Source: Sphingomonas sp. AOB5
GTDB taxonomy: Bacteria > Pseudomonadota > Alphaproteobacteria > Sphingomonadales > Sphingomonadaceae
DNA length: 64,000 bases
NCBI RefSeq assembly: GCF_029433115.1
Contig: NZ_JARNTV010000015.1
Location: forward strand, 1 to 64,000
Reading direction: 5' to 3'
In this document: positions 35,134 through 43,988 of the stretch, in pieces
How the letters are laid out: every line of letters begins with the position of its first letter
Position numbering within the stretch: the first letter of the stretch is position 1
Translations under genes and position numbers: made by a program
The notes under the pieces: generated by a model
Told to the model about the DNA's origin: nothing
What the model saw: only the letters and a program-made list of their open reading frames with translations
Database searches by the model: none

Positions 35134-36681
35134 TCAGCCGCCCGGCTTGATATAGGGGGCGACCGACCAGAGCAGCCGTTCCTCGCGGCGCGGATCGCCT
35201 TCGACATGGGTGTCGGTGTCGAAGATCATCGTCAGCCGCTTCTCGAGATCGAACTTCGGCCATGCCGGGATGCTGGCGCAATTCGGATCGCCGGTGCGGG
35301 CGAAGGCGATGAAGCTGTCCGCCATCCGGCCCGCGAGCAATCGTGCCGCGGCGCTGTCGCCGGTGCGCGATCCGGGTGCGGTCGTGTTGTCGAACACCAG
35401 GGGGATATCGAGCGTGTGGAACGCGCCCAGCACGCCGCCAGCCTCGGGCGCGGGGAAGTCGAGCTGGTACATCCAGGTCGGCGCGCCGATCCGCGCACGT
35501 TCCTCGGCCTGGATCAGATGGCCGGGCCAGGATCGGCCCGCGGTGGTCGCGGCGAGCAGGATCTGGCCGGGCGTCTTGTCCGGGTAAATCTCGCGGTAGC
35601 GGCGCACGACCCAGTCGGGCGCGACATCCTTGGTGATCTGCGAATCGATCCGGCCGGGCAGATTGTCCCATGTCGTGTCGCCGGCCTTCAGCCAGTTGGC
35701 GATCCACAGCCCGGTCTCGTCATGGGTGTTGCCGACGATCAGCGGGATATGCGCTGCCTCGCGCGGGGCATCGGGGACGAAGGGATGGCGGGGGAGGGCG
35801 CCATGATCGAGGGTGGAGACGAAGCTGATCTCGCCCTTGCCCTCCAGTGGATCGGTCATGCCCATCGCCTCGACCAGCCGCTCGAGCGGCAGCATGGCGA
35901 GTTCTGCGACGGTCGCGGCGCCTGCTTTTGCCATCCATGCCTGCGCGCGCTTCGTGGCGTTGCGCGGGCCTGCGGCAGTGACGTGCTGGCCGCTCATCGT
36001 CGCGACGCGGTGGATCAGCGGGCGAGCCTCGGGCATCGCCATCAGGGTGATCGCCTTGCCGCCGCCGCCCGACTGGCCGAACACCATCACGCAGTTCGGG
36101 TCTCCGCCGAACCCCGCGATATTGTCGCGCACCCATTGCAGCGCCAGCACGATATCGAGATTGCCGACATTGCCCGATTCCGCCGGTCCGCCGAGCTGGG
36201 CGAGATAGGCATAGCCGAGTGCCGCCAGCCGGTGATTGAGCGTCACCACCACCACATCACCGCGCCGGACGAGGTTGGTGCCGTCGTAGAGCGGATCCGA
36301 TCCCGAGCCGTGCGCATGCGCGCCGCCATGGAGATAGACCATCACCGGGCGCTTCGCGGCATCCAGCGCGGGGGTCCAGATATTGAGGAACAGGCAGTCC
36401 TCGCTGGTCGGTTCCTCGGCCTTGGTCTGGGGTGCCGCCGCGCCGTAACGCGTAGCGTCGGCGATGCCGGTCCATGGTTGCGGTGGCCGCGCGCGCTGGA
36501 AGCGGCGTTGCCGCGTGTCCGCGCCGTAGCCATTGCCGTTGGAGATCAGCACGCCGTTCTTGCGGCTTCCGCGCACCCGGCCATGGCGGGTCGCCGCGAC
36601 CGGATCGCCCTTGGCGGGGCCGGCCCAGGCTGCGGCAGGCAGCAGCAATGCGCCGCCGATCAGGCCGCGCCGGTCGATCAT
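35134..36681 (-). CDS. Type-B carboxylesterase, probably Tat-exported
   Basis: 515 aa. The start MIDRRGLIGGALLLPAAAWA is a twin-arginine-like signal. Type-B features are SEDCLFLNIWTP (93-104), the oxyanion loop HGG (118-120), the nucleophile S204 in FGQSGGGG, an acid candidate in NTHDETGLW and a His in GAFHTLDIPLVF. The ATG at 36681 overlaps the LysR stop codon (ATGA); a longer frame continues upstream but lies entirely within the LysR gene. It hydrolyses an ester outside the cytoplasm. The other type-B esterase (19488-21146) has an ordinary Sec signal. Confidence 0.9.
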   Translation of the reverse strand: MIDRRGLIGGALLLPAAAWAGPAKGDPVAATRHGRVRGSRKNGVLISNGNGYGADTRQRRFQRARPPQPWTGIADATRYGAAAPQTKAEEPTSEDCLFLNIWTPALDAAKRPVMVYLHGGAHAHGSGSDPLYDGTNLVRRGDVVVVTLNHRLAALGYAYLAQLGGPAESGNVGNLDIVLALQWVRDNIAGFGGDPNCVMVFGQSGGGGKAITLMAMPEARPLIHRVATMSGQHVTAAGPRNATKRAQAWMAKAGAATVAELAMLPLERLVEAMGMTDPLEGKGEISFVSTLDHGALPRHPFVPDAPREAAHIPLIVGNTHDETGLWIANWLKAGDTTWDNLPGRIDSQITKDVAPDWVVRRYREIYPDKTPGQILLAATTAGRSWPGHLIQAEERARIGAPTWMYQLDFPAPEAGGVLGAFHTLDIPLVFDNTTAPGSRTGDSAAARLLAGRMADSFIAFARTGDPNCASIPAWPKFDLEKRLTMIFDTDTHVEGDPRREERLLWSVAPYIKPGG

Positions 36682-37568
36682 GCGCCGGCGGTCTGGGCGC
36701 AGAGCAGGCGCATCGGTTCGAGCGCCGGATTGGTGTTGTCGCGGCGCCAGACCATGTGGAGTTCGACCGGGTTCTCCGGCTCGGCCTTCAGCGCGCGGAA
36801 CTGGACGTCCATCAGGTGCAGCCCCGATGCCGATTGCGGGACCAGAGCGGCGGCGAGACCGGCATGGACCAGTCCCAGCATCGAATGGATCTGGGTCACG
36901 TGCTGCAGATAGTTGGGCGATACGCCGGCATCGTCGAACAGCCGCACCAGCATGTCGTGGAAATAACCCGCGCCCTGTCGCGCATACATGATCAGCGGCT
37001 CGCCATCGAAATCGGACAGCTCGAAGCTGGGCTTGGACTGGCGCGGATCGCCGGGGGGCAGTGCCACGACCAAAGGCTCGCGCAGCACGCACAACGTATC
37101 GAACTCGTGCCGGTCGATCGGCGGGCGGACGAAACCGATATCGATCAGCCCGGTCAGCAGTGCATCGACCTGCTCGCCGGTCACCATCTCGTGCAGTTCG
37201 AGATCGATATTGGGGAGGCTCGCGCGGGCATTCGCCACGATCTGCGGCACGAGGCTGTAGCCCGAGACGGCGGTGAAGCCGATCGAGACCTTGCCGGTAT
37301 CGCCCTTCGCCACGCGGCGCGCGGAAAGCGATGCGCTTTCGGCGAGGCGGACGATACGCCGTGCCTCAATCAGGAAGACATGCCCCGCCGGGGTCAGACT
37401 CACCTGGCGGCTGGTGCGTTCGAGCAGGGTGACGCCCAATATGCGCTCAAGCAGCTGGATCTGCCGGCTGAGCGGGGATTGGGTCATGTTCAGACGCTGC
37501 GCAGCGCGGCCGAAATGGAGTTCCTCGGCCGCGGCGACGAAGCAGCGGAGCTGGCTAAGCTCGAACAT
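36678..37568 (-). CDS. LysR-family transcriptional regulator
   Basis: 296 aa from the ATG at 37568 (MFELSQLRCFVAAAEELHFG). The HTH is RAAQRLNMTQSPLSRQIQLLE, followed by a type-2 periplasmic-binding-fold effector domain; the pattern of the first 60 residues resembles CatR/BenM-like members. It lies within a minus-strand run: kdgD-like gene 32 bases upstream, esterase overlapping downstream. A LysR gene translated in line with its likely targets is unusual, since most are divergent, and suggests autoregulation of the whole run. Confidence 0.92.
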   Translation of the reverse strand: MFELSQLRCFVAAAEELHFGRAAQRLNMTQSPLSRQIQLLERILGVTLLERTSRQVSLTPAGHVFLIEARRIVRLAESASLSARRVAKGDTGKVSIGFTAVSGYSLVPQIVANARASLPNIDLELHEMVTGEQVDALLTGLIDIGFVRPPIDRHEFDTLCVLREPLVVALPPGDPRQSKPSFELSDFDGEPLIMYARQGAGYFHDMLVRLFDDAGVSPNYLQHVTQIHSMLGLVHAGLAAALVPQSASGLHLMDVQFRALKAEPENPVELHMVWRRDNTNPALEPMRLLCAQTAGA

Positions 37569-37600
37569 GGCCCCGCTGTATCGCAAGCCCTGCCATGCTG

Positions 37601-38539
37601 TCACGCGGCGTGCGCGACCGTCTTGGCCGAAGCCCGTTCGATCAGTGCGCGCAGTTCGTCGTCTTCAGCCTGGGTCAGGTCGGTCAGCGGGCTGCGGACC
37701 GGACCGGCGTCGCGGCCGACCATGCGCATGCCCGCCTTGACGATCGACACCGCATAGCCGCGGCCGCGATTGCGCAGCAGGATATAGGGCAGCACGAAAT
37801 CGCGCAGGCGGTCCATCACCTCGTCGTTCCGCCCGGCGCGGACCGCGGCATAGAAGTCGAGTGCCCATTCGGGCATGAAGTTGAAGATCGCCGAGGAGTA
37901 AGTGGTGACGCCCATCGTCAGATAGGGAACGGCGAAGGTCTCGGCGGTGGGCAGGCCGCCGATATAGGTCAGCCGGTCGCCCATCCGCGCATAGATGCGG
38001 GTCATCAGCTCGATATCGCCTACGCCGTCCTTGTAGCCGACCAGATTGGGGTTGCGCTCGCAGAGCTTCGCCAGCGTCTCGTCGTTCACCACAGCGTTGT
38101 CGCGGTTATAGACGATCACGCCGAGGCCGGTGGAACGGCACACGGCTTCGATATGTTCGGCAAGCCCGTCCTGGCTCGAACCGACCAGATAGGGTGGGAG
38201 CAGGAGGAGACCGTCGGCGCCTGCGCCTTCGGCGTTGCGGGCGATGCCCGTCGCGATGGCGGTGCCATAGCCGCAGCCCGAGATAACCGGGACACCAGCC
38301 TTGCGCTCGGCAACCGCGGCGCGGACGACGGTGGTGACTTCGTCGGGGGTCAGCGAGAAGAATTCGCCGGTGCCGCCGGCGGCGAACAGGCCCGACAGCT
38401 CGTAGGACAGCATCCATGCGCAATGCGCACGATAGGCGGCTTCATCGAATGCGCCATCGGCATCGAAATGCGTGACGGGGAAAGAGAGAAGGCCGGTGCC
38501 AAGCGTGCGGGCCATTTCGGCCGGACCCATCGTCGTCAC
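37601..38539 (-). CDS. kdgD: 5-dehydro-4-deoxyglucarate dehydratase
   Basis: 312 aa, member of the DHDPS/NAL class I aldolase family. The Schiff-base Lys is K170 in VGYKDGVGD and the catalytic Tyr is Y144 in VIVYNRDN. The loop [15 protein letters not shown] (53-67) is diagnostic for KdgD, which turns 5-keto-4-deoxy-D-glucarate into 2-oxoglutarate semialdehyde, CO2 and water. The GTG at 38539 is favoured by GAGGAG 6 bases upstream. Enzymes for the preceding step (glucarate or galactarate dehydratase) and the following one (semialdehyde dehydrogenase) are not in the window. Cytoplasmic. Confidence 0.87.
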   Translation of the reverse strand: MTTMGPAEMARTLGTGLLSFPVTHFDADGAFDEAAYRAHCAWMLSYELSGLFAAGGTGEFFSLTPDEVTTVVRAAVAERKAGVPVISGCGYGTAIATGIARNAEGAGADGLLLLPPYLVGSSQDGLAEHIEAVCRSTGLGVIVYNRDNAVVNDETLAKLCERNPNLVGYKDGVGDIELMTRIYARMGDRLTYIGGLPTAETFAVPYLTMGVTTYSSAIFNFMPEWALDFYAAVRAGRNDEVMDRLRDFVLPYILLRNRGRGYAVSIVKAGMRMVGRDAGPVRSPLTDLTQAEDDELRALIERASAKTVAHAA

Positions 38540-38623
38540 AATCTTCTCCTCAGCACCACGCCTCGTCCGGGCGAAGCCTGTTAGCTATTGTGTCGAAGGC
38601 GCATCGTCCAAACCAAAGCCGCG

Positions 38624-38635
38624 ATGGATCGATGC
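38624..38635. promoter_or_regulatory. Second copy of the 12-base motif ATGGATCGATGC
   Basis: It lies 85 bases upstream of the kdgD-like start and is identical to 31542-31553 between the divergent TBDR and ACS carrier. Confidence 0.35.
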
Positions 38636-38661
38636 ACAGCTTGGCTTGATCGAGGTTGGGT

Positions 38662-40194
38662 CTATCCGGCGAGGAGCGGCTTCAGGGCAGTCAATGCCGG
38701 ACGGGACTTGAGGTGAAGGCCGAGGATTGCCGCCGCCAACCGCTCGGATCGTGCGTGGGGCATTTTCGCCGCGGCGGTCTGGCGGTGGAACTTGGCGAGG
38801 ATCTCCGCTTCGCTGCTGATCTGCTTCATCGGGTGGCGCGAGGCGATGGGGACGTGCGCGGACTCGGTGCGCCCGTCGGCCAGCTCGACGGTAACGCGGG
38901 AGCCGCGCATGCCTGCCGGAAGCGGCGCCAGCTTCGACTTTGCCGCGAGCATCGCGATCTGCGGGCTGCGCACCATCGCGTCGTCATAATGATCCAGCCA
39001 CATCGATCCGCGCAGCAGTGCGTTCACACTAGCGAACTGGTAGCTGAAATTGGCGTCGGCATGCGCGTCGCGGCCGATCACGAACGGCTTGGCGACGAAG
39101 CCGGTCAGCGATCCGGCGGGATATTCGATGGTGATCGATTTCGCGGCCAGCACATCGGCCTCGCTCAGCCTTCCGGGTTCGCGCAGCGCCAGCCCCGCCT
39201 CGATCCCGCAATGCGTCGCCATGCAGGCGGGATAGGGCTTGAAATAGGCTTCGCCATGGAAGCGTTTCCCCAGGTCCGCGCTGAGGATTTCGGGCCGTGC
39301 GCAGCCGGCGGTATATTGGGCATAGAAGCCATAGGGGGCGAGCAGCGCATCGCCGATGCCAGTCCAGCCGCGCTTCGCCAGTTCGGCGGAAAGGATCGCG
39401 GCGCGCGCGACCAACCCCTGCGGCAGTTTGAAGTCGGTCGCGCCGTCCCAGATATTCTGGACCGTGCCCGCAATCTGATCGACGCAGATGCCGAATGCGT
39501 CGCGCATCTGGATCGGCGACAGCTTGAGCAGACGTCCGGCGATGGCAGTGGCGGCGATGGCGCTGAACACCGGCGCGCCGTCCCAGCCCTGTTCGAAGTC
39601 CAGCCCCGCCGCGACCAGCATCCGCGCGGCGATATCGTCGCCGATGGTGAGGGCGGCCAGCAGTTCGGGACCGGTCGCGCCTTCGCGCTCGGCAAGGGCG
39701 AGGGCGGTCATCACCGTGGTGGGCGAATGGTGCGAGGGGACCGAGGCGCGATCGATCACCACGGTCATCACTTCGAAGTCATAGGCGCGCGCGGAGACGG
39801 CGTTGAGCAGGGCGGCCTGTGCGGCGGGCAGGCGGAAGGGATAACCGATCACCGTCGCTTCGCCCTTGCCGCCGCTGTCGCGCAGCACATCGGCCAGAGC
39901 GGATGCGCGCGGGTGCACCGTGCCGCCGAATGCGCAGCCAATGGTGTCGAGCAGGCGGTGGCGGGTGGCGAGCAGCGCGGCGGGGTCGATCGCTTCGAAC
40001 GGGCAAGTTGCGGCATGGGTCGCCAGCAGATCGGTGATGCCCGGCTTCTCGCCGCTGCGCCGGTTGACGAAGCTGCCGCCGGACTTAAGCAGGCTGCCGT
40101 CCTGCGGCGGCGCGTCCTGCGCCTTTGCGCCCGCTCCTATGATCGCGGCGGGTGCGATCATCGCCCCCGCGCCCAGCACTTGCCTGCGTCGCAT
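38662..40194 (-). CDS. MmgE/PrpD-family protein with Tat signal
   Basis: 510 aa from the ATG at 40194 (GGGAGAG upstream). The start MRRRQVLGAGAMIAPAAIIG is a twin-arginine signal, ending near GAKAQ. The mature part is a full MmgE/PrpD domain pair: RHRLLDTIGCAFGG, SHHSPTTVMTALALAE, YKPYPA-like YFKPYPACMATH, and a C-terminal KSITIEYPAG region. Known members are cytoplasmic 2-methylcitrate dehydratase, cis-aconitate decarboxylase and iminodisuccinate epimerase, so export is unusual. It is divergent from a TBDR and 122 bases upstream of the kdgD-like gene. The reaction is unknown; a dehydratase or decarboxylase is most likely. Confidence 0.87.
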   Translation of the reverse strand: MRRRQVLGAGAMIAPAAIIGAGAKAQDAPPQDGSLLKSGGSFVNRRSGEKPGITDLLATHAATCPFEAIDPAALLATRHRLLDTIGCAFGGTVHPRASALADVLRDSGGKGEATVIGYPFRLPAAQAALLNAVSARAYDFEVMTVVIDRASVPSHHSPTTVMTALALAEREGATGPELLAALTIGDDIAARMLVAAGLDFEQGWDGAPVFSAIAATAIAGRLLKLSPIQMRDAFGICVDQIAGTVQNIWDGATDFKLPQGLVARAAILSAELAKRGWTGIGDALLAPYGFYAQYTAGCARPEILSADLGKRFHGEAYFKPYPACMATHCGIEAGLALREPGRLSEADVLAAKSITIEYPAGSLTGFVAKPFVIGRDAHADANFSYQFASVNALLRGSMWLDHYDDAMVRSPQIAMLAAKSKLAPLPAGMRGSRVTVELADGRTESAHVPIASRHPMKQISSEAEILAKFHRQTAAAKMPHARSERLAAAILGLHLKSRPALTALKPLLAG

Positions 40195-40239
40195 ACCACT
40201 CTCCCGATGATGCAAGCGTGCGCCGGAAACGGGCCATTG

Positions 40240-40254
40240 CTCTTGTCTCAAGAG
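40240..40254. promoter_or_regulatory. Perfect palindrome in the PrpD/TBDR divergent promoter
   Basis: CTCTTG-TCT-CAAGAG lies 46 bases upstream of the PrpD start and 111 bases upstream of the TBDR start. It is a candidate operator for an unidentified regulator. Confidence 0.4.
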
Positions 40255-40364
40255 GAACCGTTATGGCGCATTGCAAACCGCGATTAGGGCGCTTCGAGGC
40301 AAGCGGGCCGCGGCCGCGACCGGTTAGTGACGGACAAAACCGAAACTGATTATGGGAGGGCTAT

Positions 40365-43256
40365 ATGGCATCATCGACAAAGAACCGGACCGGCATGGGA
40401 TTGCGCACGCTGCTGCTGATCAGCGCCTGCGCCATCGGCAGCGCCGCGACCCCCGCACTGGCGCAGGACGCGCCCGAGCCAGAAGCGGTTGTGGAAGCGC
40501 CCCAGGATGATGCCGCCGTCCAGCCCGGCGATATCGTCGTCACCGGATCGCGCGTCGCCCGTTCCGGCTTCAGCGCGCCGACGCCGACCACGATCATCGG
40601 ATCGGAGCAGATGGAGCAGCGCGGATCGACCAACGTCGCGACCATGCTCAACGAGATCCCGTCGTTCCGCGGCACGGTGAACCCGGCCGCCAGTGGCATC
40701 CGCACCACCACGCCGGGCGCCAACTATGCCGATCTTCGCGGCCTTGGCAGCTTCCGCACGCTGACCTTGGTCGAGGGCCGCCGCTTCGTGCCGTCGGTGC
40801 CGACCGCGAGCACCAGCACGCCCTATCAGGTCGATCTGAACGCGGTGCCGTCGCTGATGGTCGATCGCGTCGAAGTGGTGACCGGTGGCGCTTCGGCGCA
40901 ATGGGGTTCGGACGCGGTTTCGGGCGTGGTCAACCTGATCCTCAACACCCGGTTCGAAGGGCTGAAGGCCGAAGCGCAGTTCGGCGTTTCGGGCCATGGC
41001 GATGGTCAGGAATATCGCATCGGCGGGCTGTTCGGCACCTCGTTCGCGGGCGGCCGCGGCCATGTGACCATCGCCGGCGACTATGTGAAGAATGACGGCA
41101 TCTACGACGTCTACACCCGCGATTGGGGCCGCGATCAGTATATGATCCTGACCAATCCGGGCAGCACCGTGGCCAACGGCCAGCCGCGCCAGATCATCTC
41201 CAGCAACGTCCGCTATGGCACGATCACGCCGGGCGGCCTGATCGTCGGCGTGGGCGGCGGTTCGCCCGCGAGTCTCGTCGGCACCGAATTCCTGGCCGGC
41301 GGCGTTCCCGCAGCCTTCGTGCGCGGCCAGTACGGCACGGTCACCAACGCGCTGCAGATCGGCGGCGGCAACGATACCGTCACCACCACCCGTGGCGTGA
41401 CGCTGACTCCGAAGCTCGAGCGGCGCACTTTGTTCGGCCATGTCGAGTTCGAATTCTCGGACGCGGTCACCGGCTTTGCCGACCTGACCTATGGGTACAG
41501 CCGCGGCCAGTCGCAGACACTGCCGGCGCGCGATCAGGGCACTACGGTCGTCACCATCCAGCGCGACAATGCCTATCTGCCTGCATCGATCGCGGCGCAG
41601 ATGCCGGTGGGCGGCACGATCCGTCTTGGCCGTATCGACTATGATCTGGGCCATGCCCGTCCCGACGTGACCAACGATCTGATCCAAGGCACGGTCGGCC
41701 TGCGTGGCGATCTGGGCGGCAGCTGGAAGTGGGACGCCCATTATTCCTACGGCGTGAACACGTACGAGCAGCACATCTACGGGATGCGCAACAAGCAGAA
41801 GTACGTCTTCGCCGCCGACGCGGTGAACAGCGGCGGGCAGATCGTGTGCCGCGCGACCATCGCGGGCCCATCGTTCAACGCGGCGGCCGCGGGCTGCGTG
41901 CCGCTCAACCTGTTCGGCAACGGATCGCCCAGCGCGGCGGCCATCGCCTATGTCACCGGCACCGTGTTCAGCCGCAATCGCTATACCCAGCATGCGGCGG
42001 CGGTGAATTTGCGCGGCGATCCCTTCTCGACCTGGGCCGGGCCGGTCTCGTTCGCGACCGGCGTCGAATATCGTAGCGAAAGCTCGACCGCGATCGTCGA
42101 TCCGGTGGCGGCGGCGAACAATTGGGAATCGGGTAATGGCCTGCCCTATTCCGGTTCGTTCAACGTGCTGGAAGGCTATGCCGAGACGGTGGTGCCGCTG
42201 GCGCGCGACCTGCCCTTCGCCAAGTCGTTCGACTTCAACGCCGCGGTCCGCCACGCCGAATATAGCGGCGCGGCTGGTGGCCAGACGACGTGGAAGCTCG
42301 GCTCGACCTGGGAGCCGGTCGACGGCCTGCGCCTGCGCTTCGCACGTTCGCGCGATATCCGCGCACCAAGCCTGTTCGAACAGCGCAGCGTCACCGTGCA
42401 GGGCCTGAACGTCACCTATCTGGGCGGATCGGCATTCGTGCAGGTCAACAATACCGGCAACACCCAGCTGCAGCCCGAAAAGTCGGACACGCTGACGCTC
42501 GGCTTCGTCTGGTCGCCCAGCTTCGTGCCGCGCCTGCAATTCTCGGTCGATTATTACGACATCGCCGTGAAGGGCGCGATCGACCGAATCGGGCAGCAGA
42601 ACATCATCGACCAGTGCGCCGCGGGCAACACGTCGCTCTGTTCGTATCTGCAGCTTTCGGGCGCGACGCTGGTGGGGATCAACAATCCCTATGTGAACCT
42701 GAACACGATCACGACCCGCGGCTTCGACGGTGCGCTCAGCTATCGCGCGCCGATCGACTCGATCTTCGGGGCGCCGGGTTCGATCTCATTCAACCTGTCG
42801 GGCACCTACACCACCGACATGCTGTTCGGCACGCCGGGCGCGGCGGTGGTGCAGCGCGCGGGTGAGAACAGCATCTTCAACGGCGTGTCGGGCTATGCGG
42901 TGCCAACCTTCCGCGGCAACGCATCGATCTCGCTGAACGCCGGCCGCTTCACGCTGACGCCGCAGCTGCTCTACATCAGCAGCGGCAAATATAATAACGT
43001 GTGGACCGACGTTTCGACCGCCACCAAACAGGCCGACATCAACGACAACAGCATCCCTGCCGTCGCCTATGTGAACCTCTCCTTCAGCTACGATGTTCTC
43101 GGCGAGAACCGTCTCCAGCTGTTCGGCGTGGTCAACAATCTGTTCGACAAGGATCCGCCGCCGGTGCCGAGCTTCACCTCGGGCCAGTCGGTGAATACCG
43201 TGCTGTACGATGCGGTCGGCCGCTACTTCCGCATCGGCGTTCGCGCCAAGTTCTGA
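40365..43256 (+). CDS. TonB-dependent outer-membrane receptor
   Basis: 963 aa with TGGGAGGG just before the ATG. The signal peptide ends near PALAQ. The plug starts GDIVVTGSRVARSGFSAPTP and carries MVDRVEVVTGGASAQWGSDA and SGVVNLILN, the Gly-Ala-Ser-Ala variant seen in a large TBDR subgroup that includes sugar, polyphenol and peptide receptors. Paired Cys occur in loops (CRATIAGPS to AAGCVPL; QCAAGNTSLCSYL). The C terminus ends IGVRAKF. It is divergent from the Tat-exported PrpD protein and followed by a terminator and a MarR gene. The ligand is unknown. Confidence 0.94.
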   Translation: MASSTKNRTGMGLRTLLLISACAIGSAATPALAQDAPEPEAVVEAPQDDAAVQPGDIVVTGSRVARSGFSAPTPTTIIGSEQMEQRGSTNVATMLNEIPSFRGTVNPAASGIRTTTPGANYADLRGLGSFRTLTLVEGRRFVPSVPTASTSTPYQVDLNAVPSLMVDRVEVVTGGASAQWGSDAVSGVVNLILNTRFEGLKAEAQFGVSGHGDGQEYRIGGLFGTSFAGGRGHVTIAGDYVKNDGIYDVYTRDWGRDQYMILTNPGSTVANGQPRQIISSNVRYGTITPGGLIVGVGGGSPASLVGTEFLAGGVPAAFVRGQYGTVTNALQIGGGNDTVTTTRGVTLTPKLERRTLFGHVEFEFSDAVTGFADLTYGYSRGQSQTLPARDQGTTVVTIQRDNAYLPASIAAQMPVGGTIRLGRIDYDLGHARPDVTNDLIQGTVGLRGDLGGSWKWDAHYSYGVNTYEQHIYGMRNKQKYVFAADAVNSGGQIVCRATIAGPSFNAAAAGCVPLNLFGNGSPSAAAIAYVTGTVFSRNRYTQHAAAVNLRGDPFSTWAGPVSFATGVEYRSESSTAIVDPVAAANNWESGNGLPYSGSFNVLEGYAETVVPLARDLPFAKSFDFNAAVRHAEYSGAAGGQTTWKLGSTWEPVDGLRLRFARSRDIRAPSLFEQRSVTVQGLNVTYLGGSAFVQVNNTGNTQLQPEKSDTLTLGFVWSPSFVPRLQFSVDYYDIAVKGAIDRIGQQNIIDQCAAGNTSLCSYLQLSGATLVGINNPYVNLNTITTRGFDGALSYRAPIDSIFGAPGSISFNLSGTYTTDMLFGTPGAAVVQRAGENSIFNGVSGYAVPTFRGNASISLNAGRFTLTPQLLYISSGKYNNVWTDVSTATKQADINDNSIPAVAYVNLSFSYDVLGENRLQLFGVVNNLFDKDPPPVPSFTSGQSVNTVLYDAVGRYFRIGVRAKF

Positions 43257-43280
43257 TTGCGCTCCAAAGGGGGAGCGTTC

Positions 43281-43323
43281 AGCACCCGCAGGGTCTGCCT
43301 TGACGGCAGAACCTGCGGGTGCT
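43281..43323 (+). terminator. Terminator-like hairpin after the TBDR
   Basis: Nineteen-base arms AGCACCCGCAGGGTCTGCC (43281-43299) and GGCAGAACCTGCGGGTGCT (43305-43323) pair with one mismatch around a 5-base loop, followed by GTCCCTTTG. It separates the TBDR from the MarR gene. Confidence 0.8.
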
Positions 43324-43353
43324 GTCCCTTTGTATCACTTCAAGGAGAAGCGC

Positions 43354-43833
43354 GTGCGTCGACCGGTCGAGGACGAGTTCGAACTTAGGAACCGCTATTC
43401 CACGATGGAGCGCGGCGAACTGGACCAGACCGTCGGGTTCCTGCTGCGCGCGGCGTGGAAGGAAGTGTCGCGCCAGTTCAACGCGTTTTTCCGCGACGCC
43501 GATTTCACGCCGGGCCTCTACACCATCATGGTGCTGGTCGATCTCAATCCGGGCTGCAATCCGGGCGACCTCGCCAAGCCGATGGGCATTTCGCAGAACA
43601 ATCTGGTCGCGCATATCGACGAGCTGGTCGAGCGCGGCTTCCTGACCCGCAGCGTGCATCCGCGCGACCGGCGAGTGAAGGTGCTCAACCTCACCGATCT
43701 GGGCAAGGAAAGGCTGGCCGAGCTGCGCAAGGCGCACAAGGTGTACGAGAAGCGCATCGCCCAGCAGATCGGCAAGGACGAGATGACGCAGCTGTTGCGC
43801 ATCCTCGGCAAGTTCGAGGCAGTGCCGGACTAG
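43354..43833 (+). CDS. MarR-family transcriptional regulator
   Basis: 159 aa from a GTG at 43354 with AAGGAGAAG at ideal spacing. The winged helix is recognisable (PGDLAKPMGISQNNLVAHIDELVERGFL, wing HPRDRRVKVLNLT) and is flanked by dimerisation helices. MarR proteins usually repress until they bind a phenolic or CoA-thioester ligand. It follows the TBDR terminator and faces a convergent AraC gene across a repeat element. Its target could be the TBDR upstream or the large block downstream. Confidence 0.92.
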   Translation: MRRPVEDEFELRNRYSTMERGELDQTVGFLLRAAWKEVSRQFNAFFRDADFTPGLYTIMVLVDLNPGCNPGDLAKPMGISQNNLVAHIDELVERGFLTRSVHPRDRRVKVLNLTDLGKERLAELRKAHKVYEKRIAQQIGKDEMTQLLRILGKFEAVPD

Positions 43834-43849
43834 GTTGGGTCGGCATTAA

Positions 43850-43985
43850 AATCCTCCCCCGGAGGGGGAGGTGGCAGCCGCAGGCTGACGGAGGGGGAAC
43901 ACCACAGGCGATATCGCTTGGGGCAAGCCCCCTCCACCGCTTCGCGGTCCCCCTCCCCCTCCCCCTCCCCCTCCAGGGGAGGATT
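43850..43985. repeat. GC-rich palindromic intergenic element, copy 1
   Basis: It begins AATCCTCCCCCGGAGGGGGA and ends CCAGGGGAGGATT, the ends being inverted copies. The right half holds four to five tandem CCCCCT units (about 43949-43974). It fills the gap between the convergent MarR and AraC genes and shares its ends and internal GACGGAGGGGGA with the element at 62930-63055. Confidence 0.82.
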
Positions 43986-43988
43986 GGC

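Noticed and set aside
36682-37092. N-terminal extension of the second carboxylesterase
   Set aside because: It lies within the LysR gene in another frame; the ATG at 36681 starts a clean Tat-like signal.
43949-43974. Tandem CCCCCT units considered as a CRISPR or G-quadruplex feature
   Set aside because: The units are 6 bases with no spacers, so not CRISPR; they are treated as part of the palindromic element.
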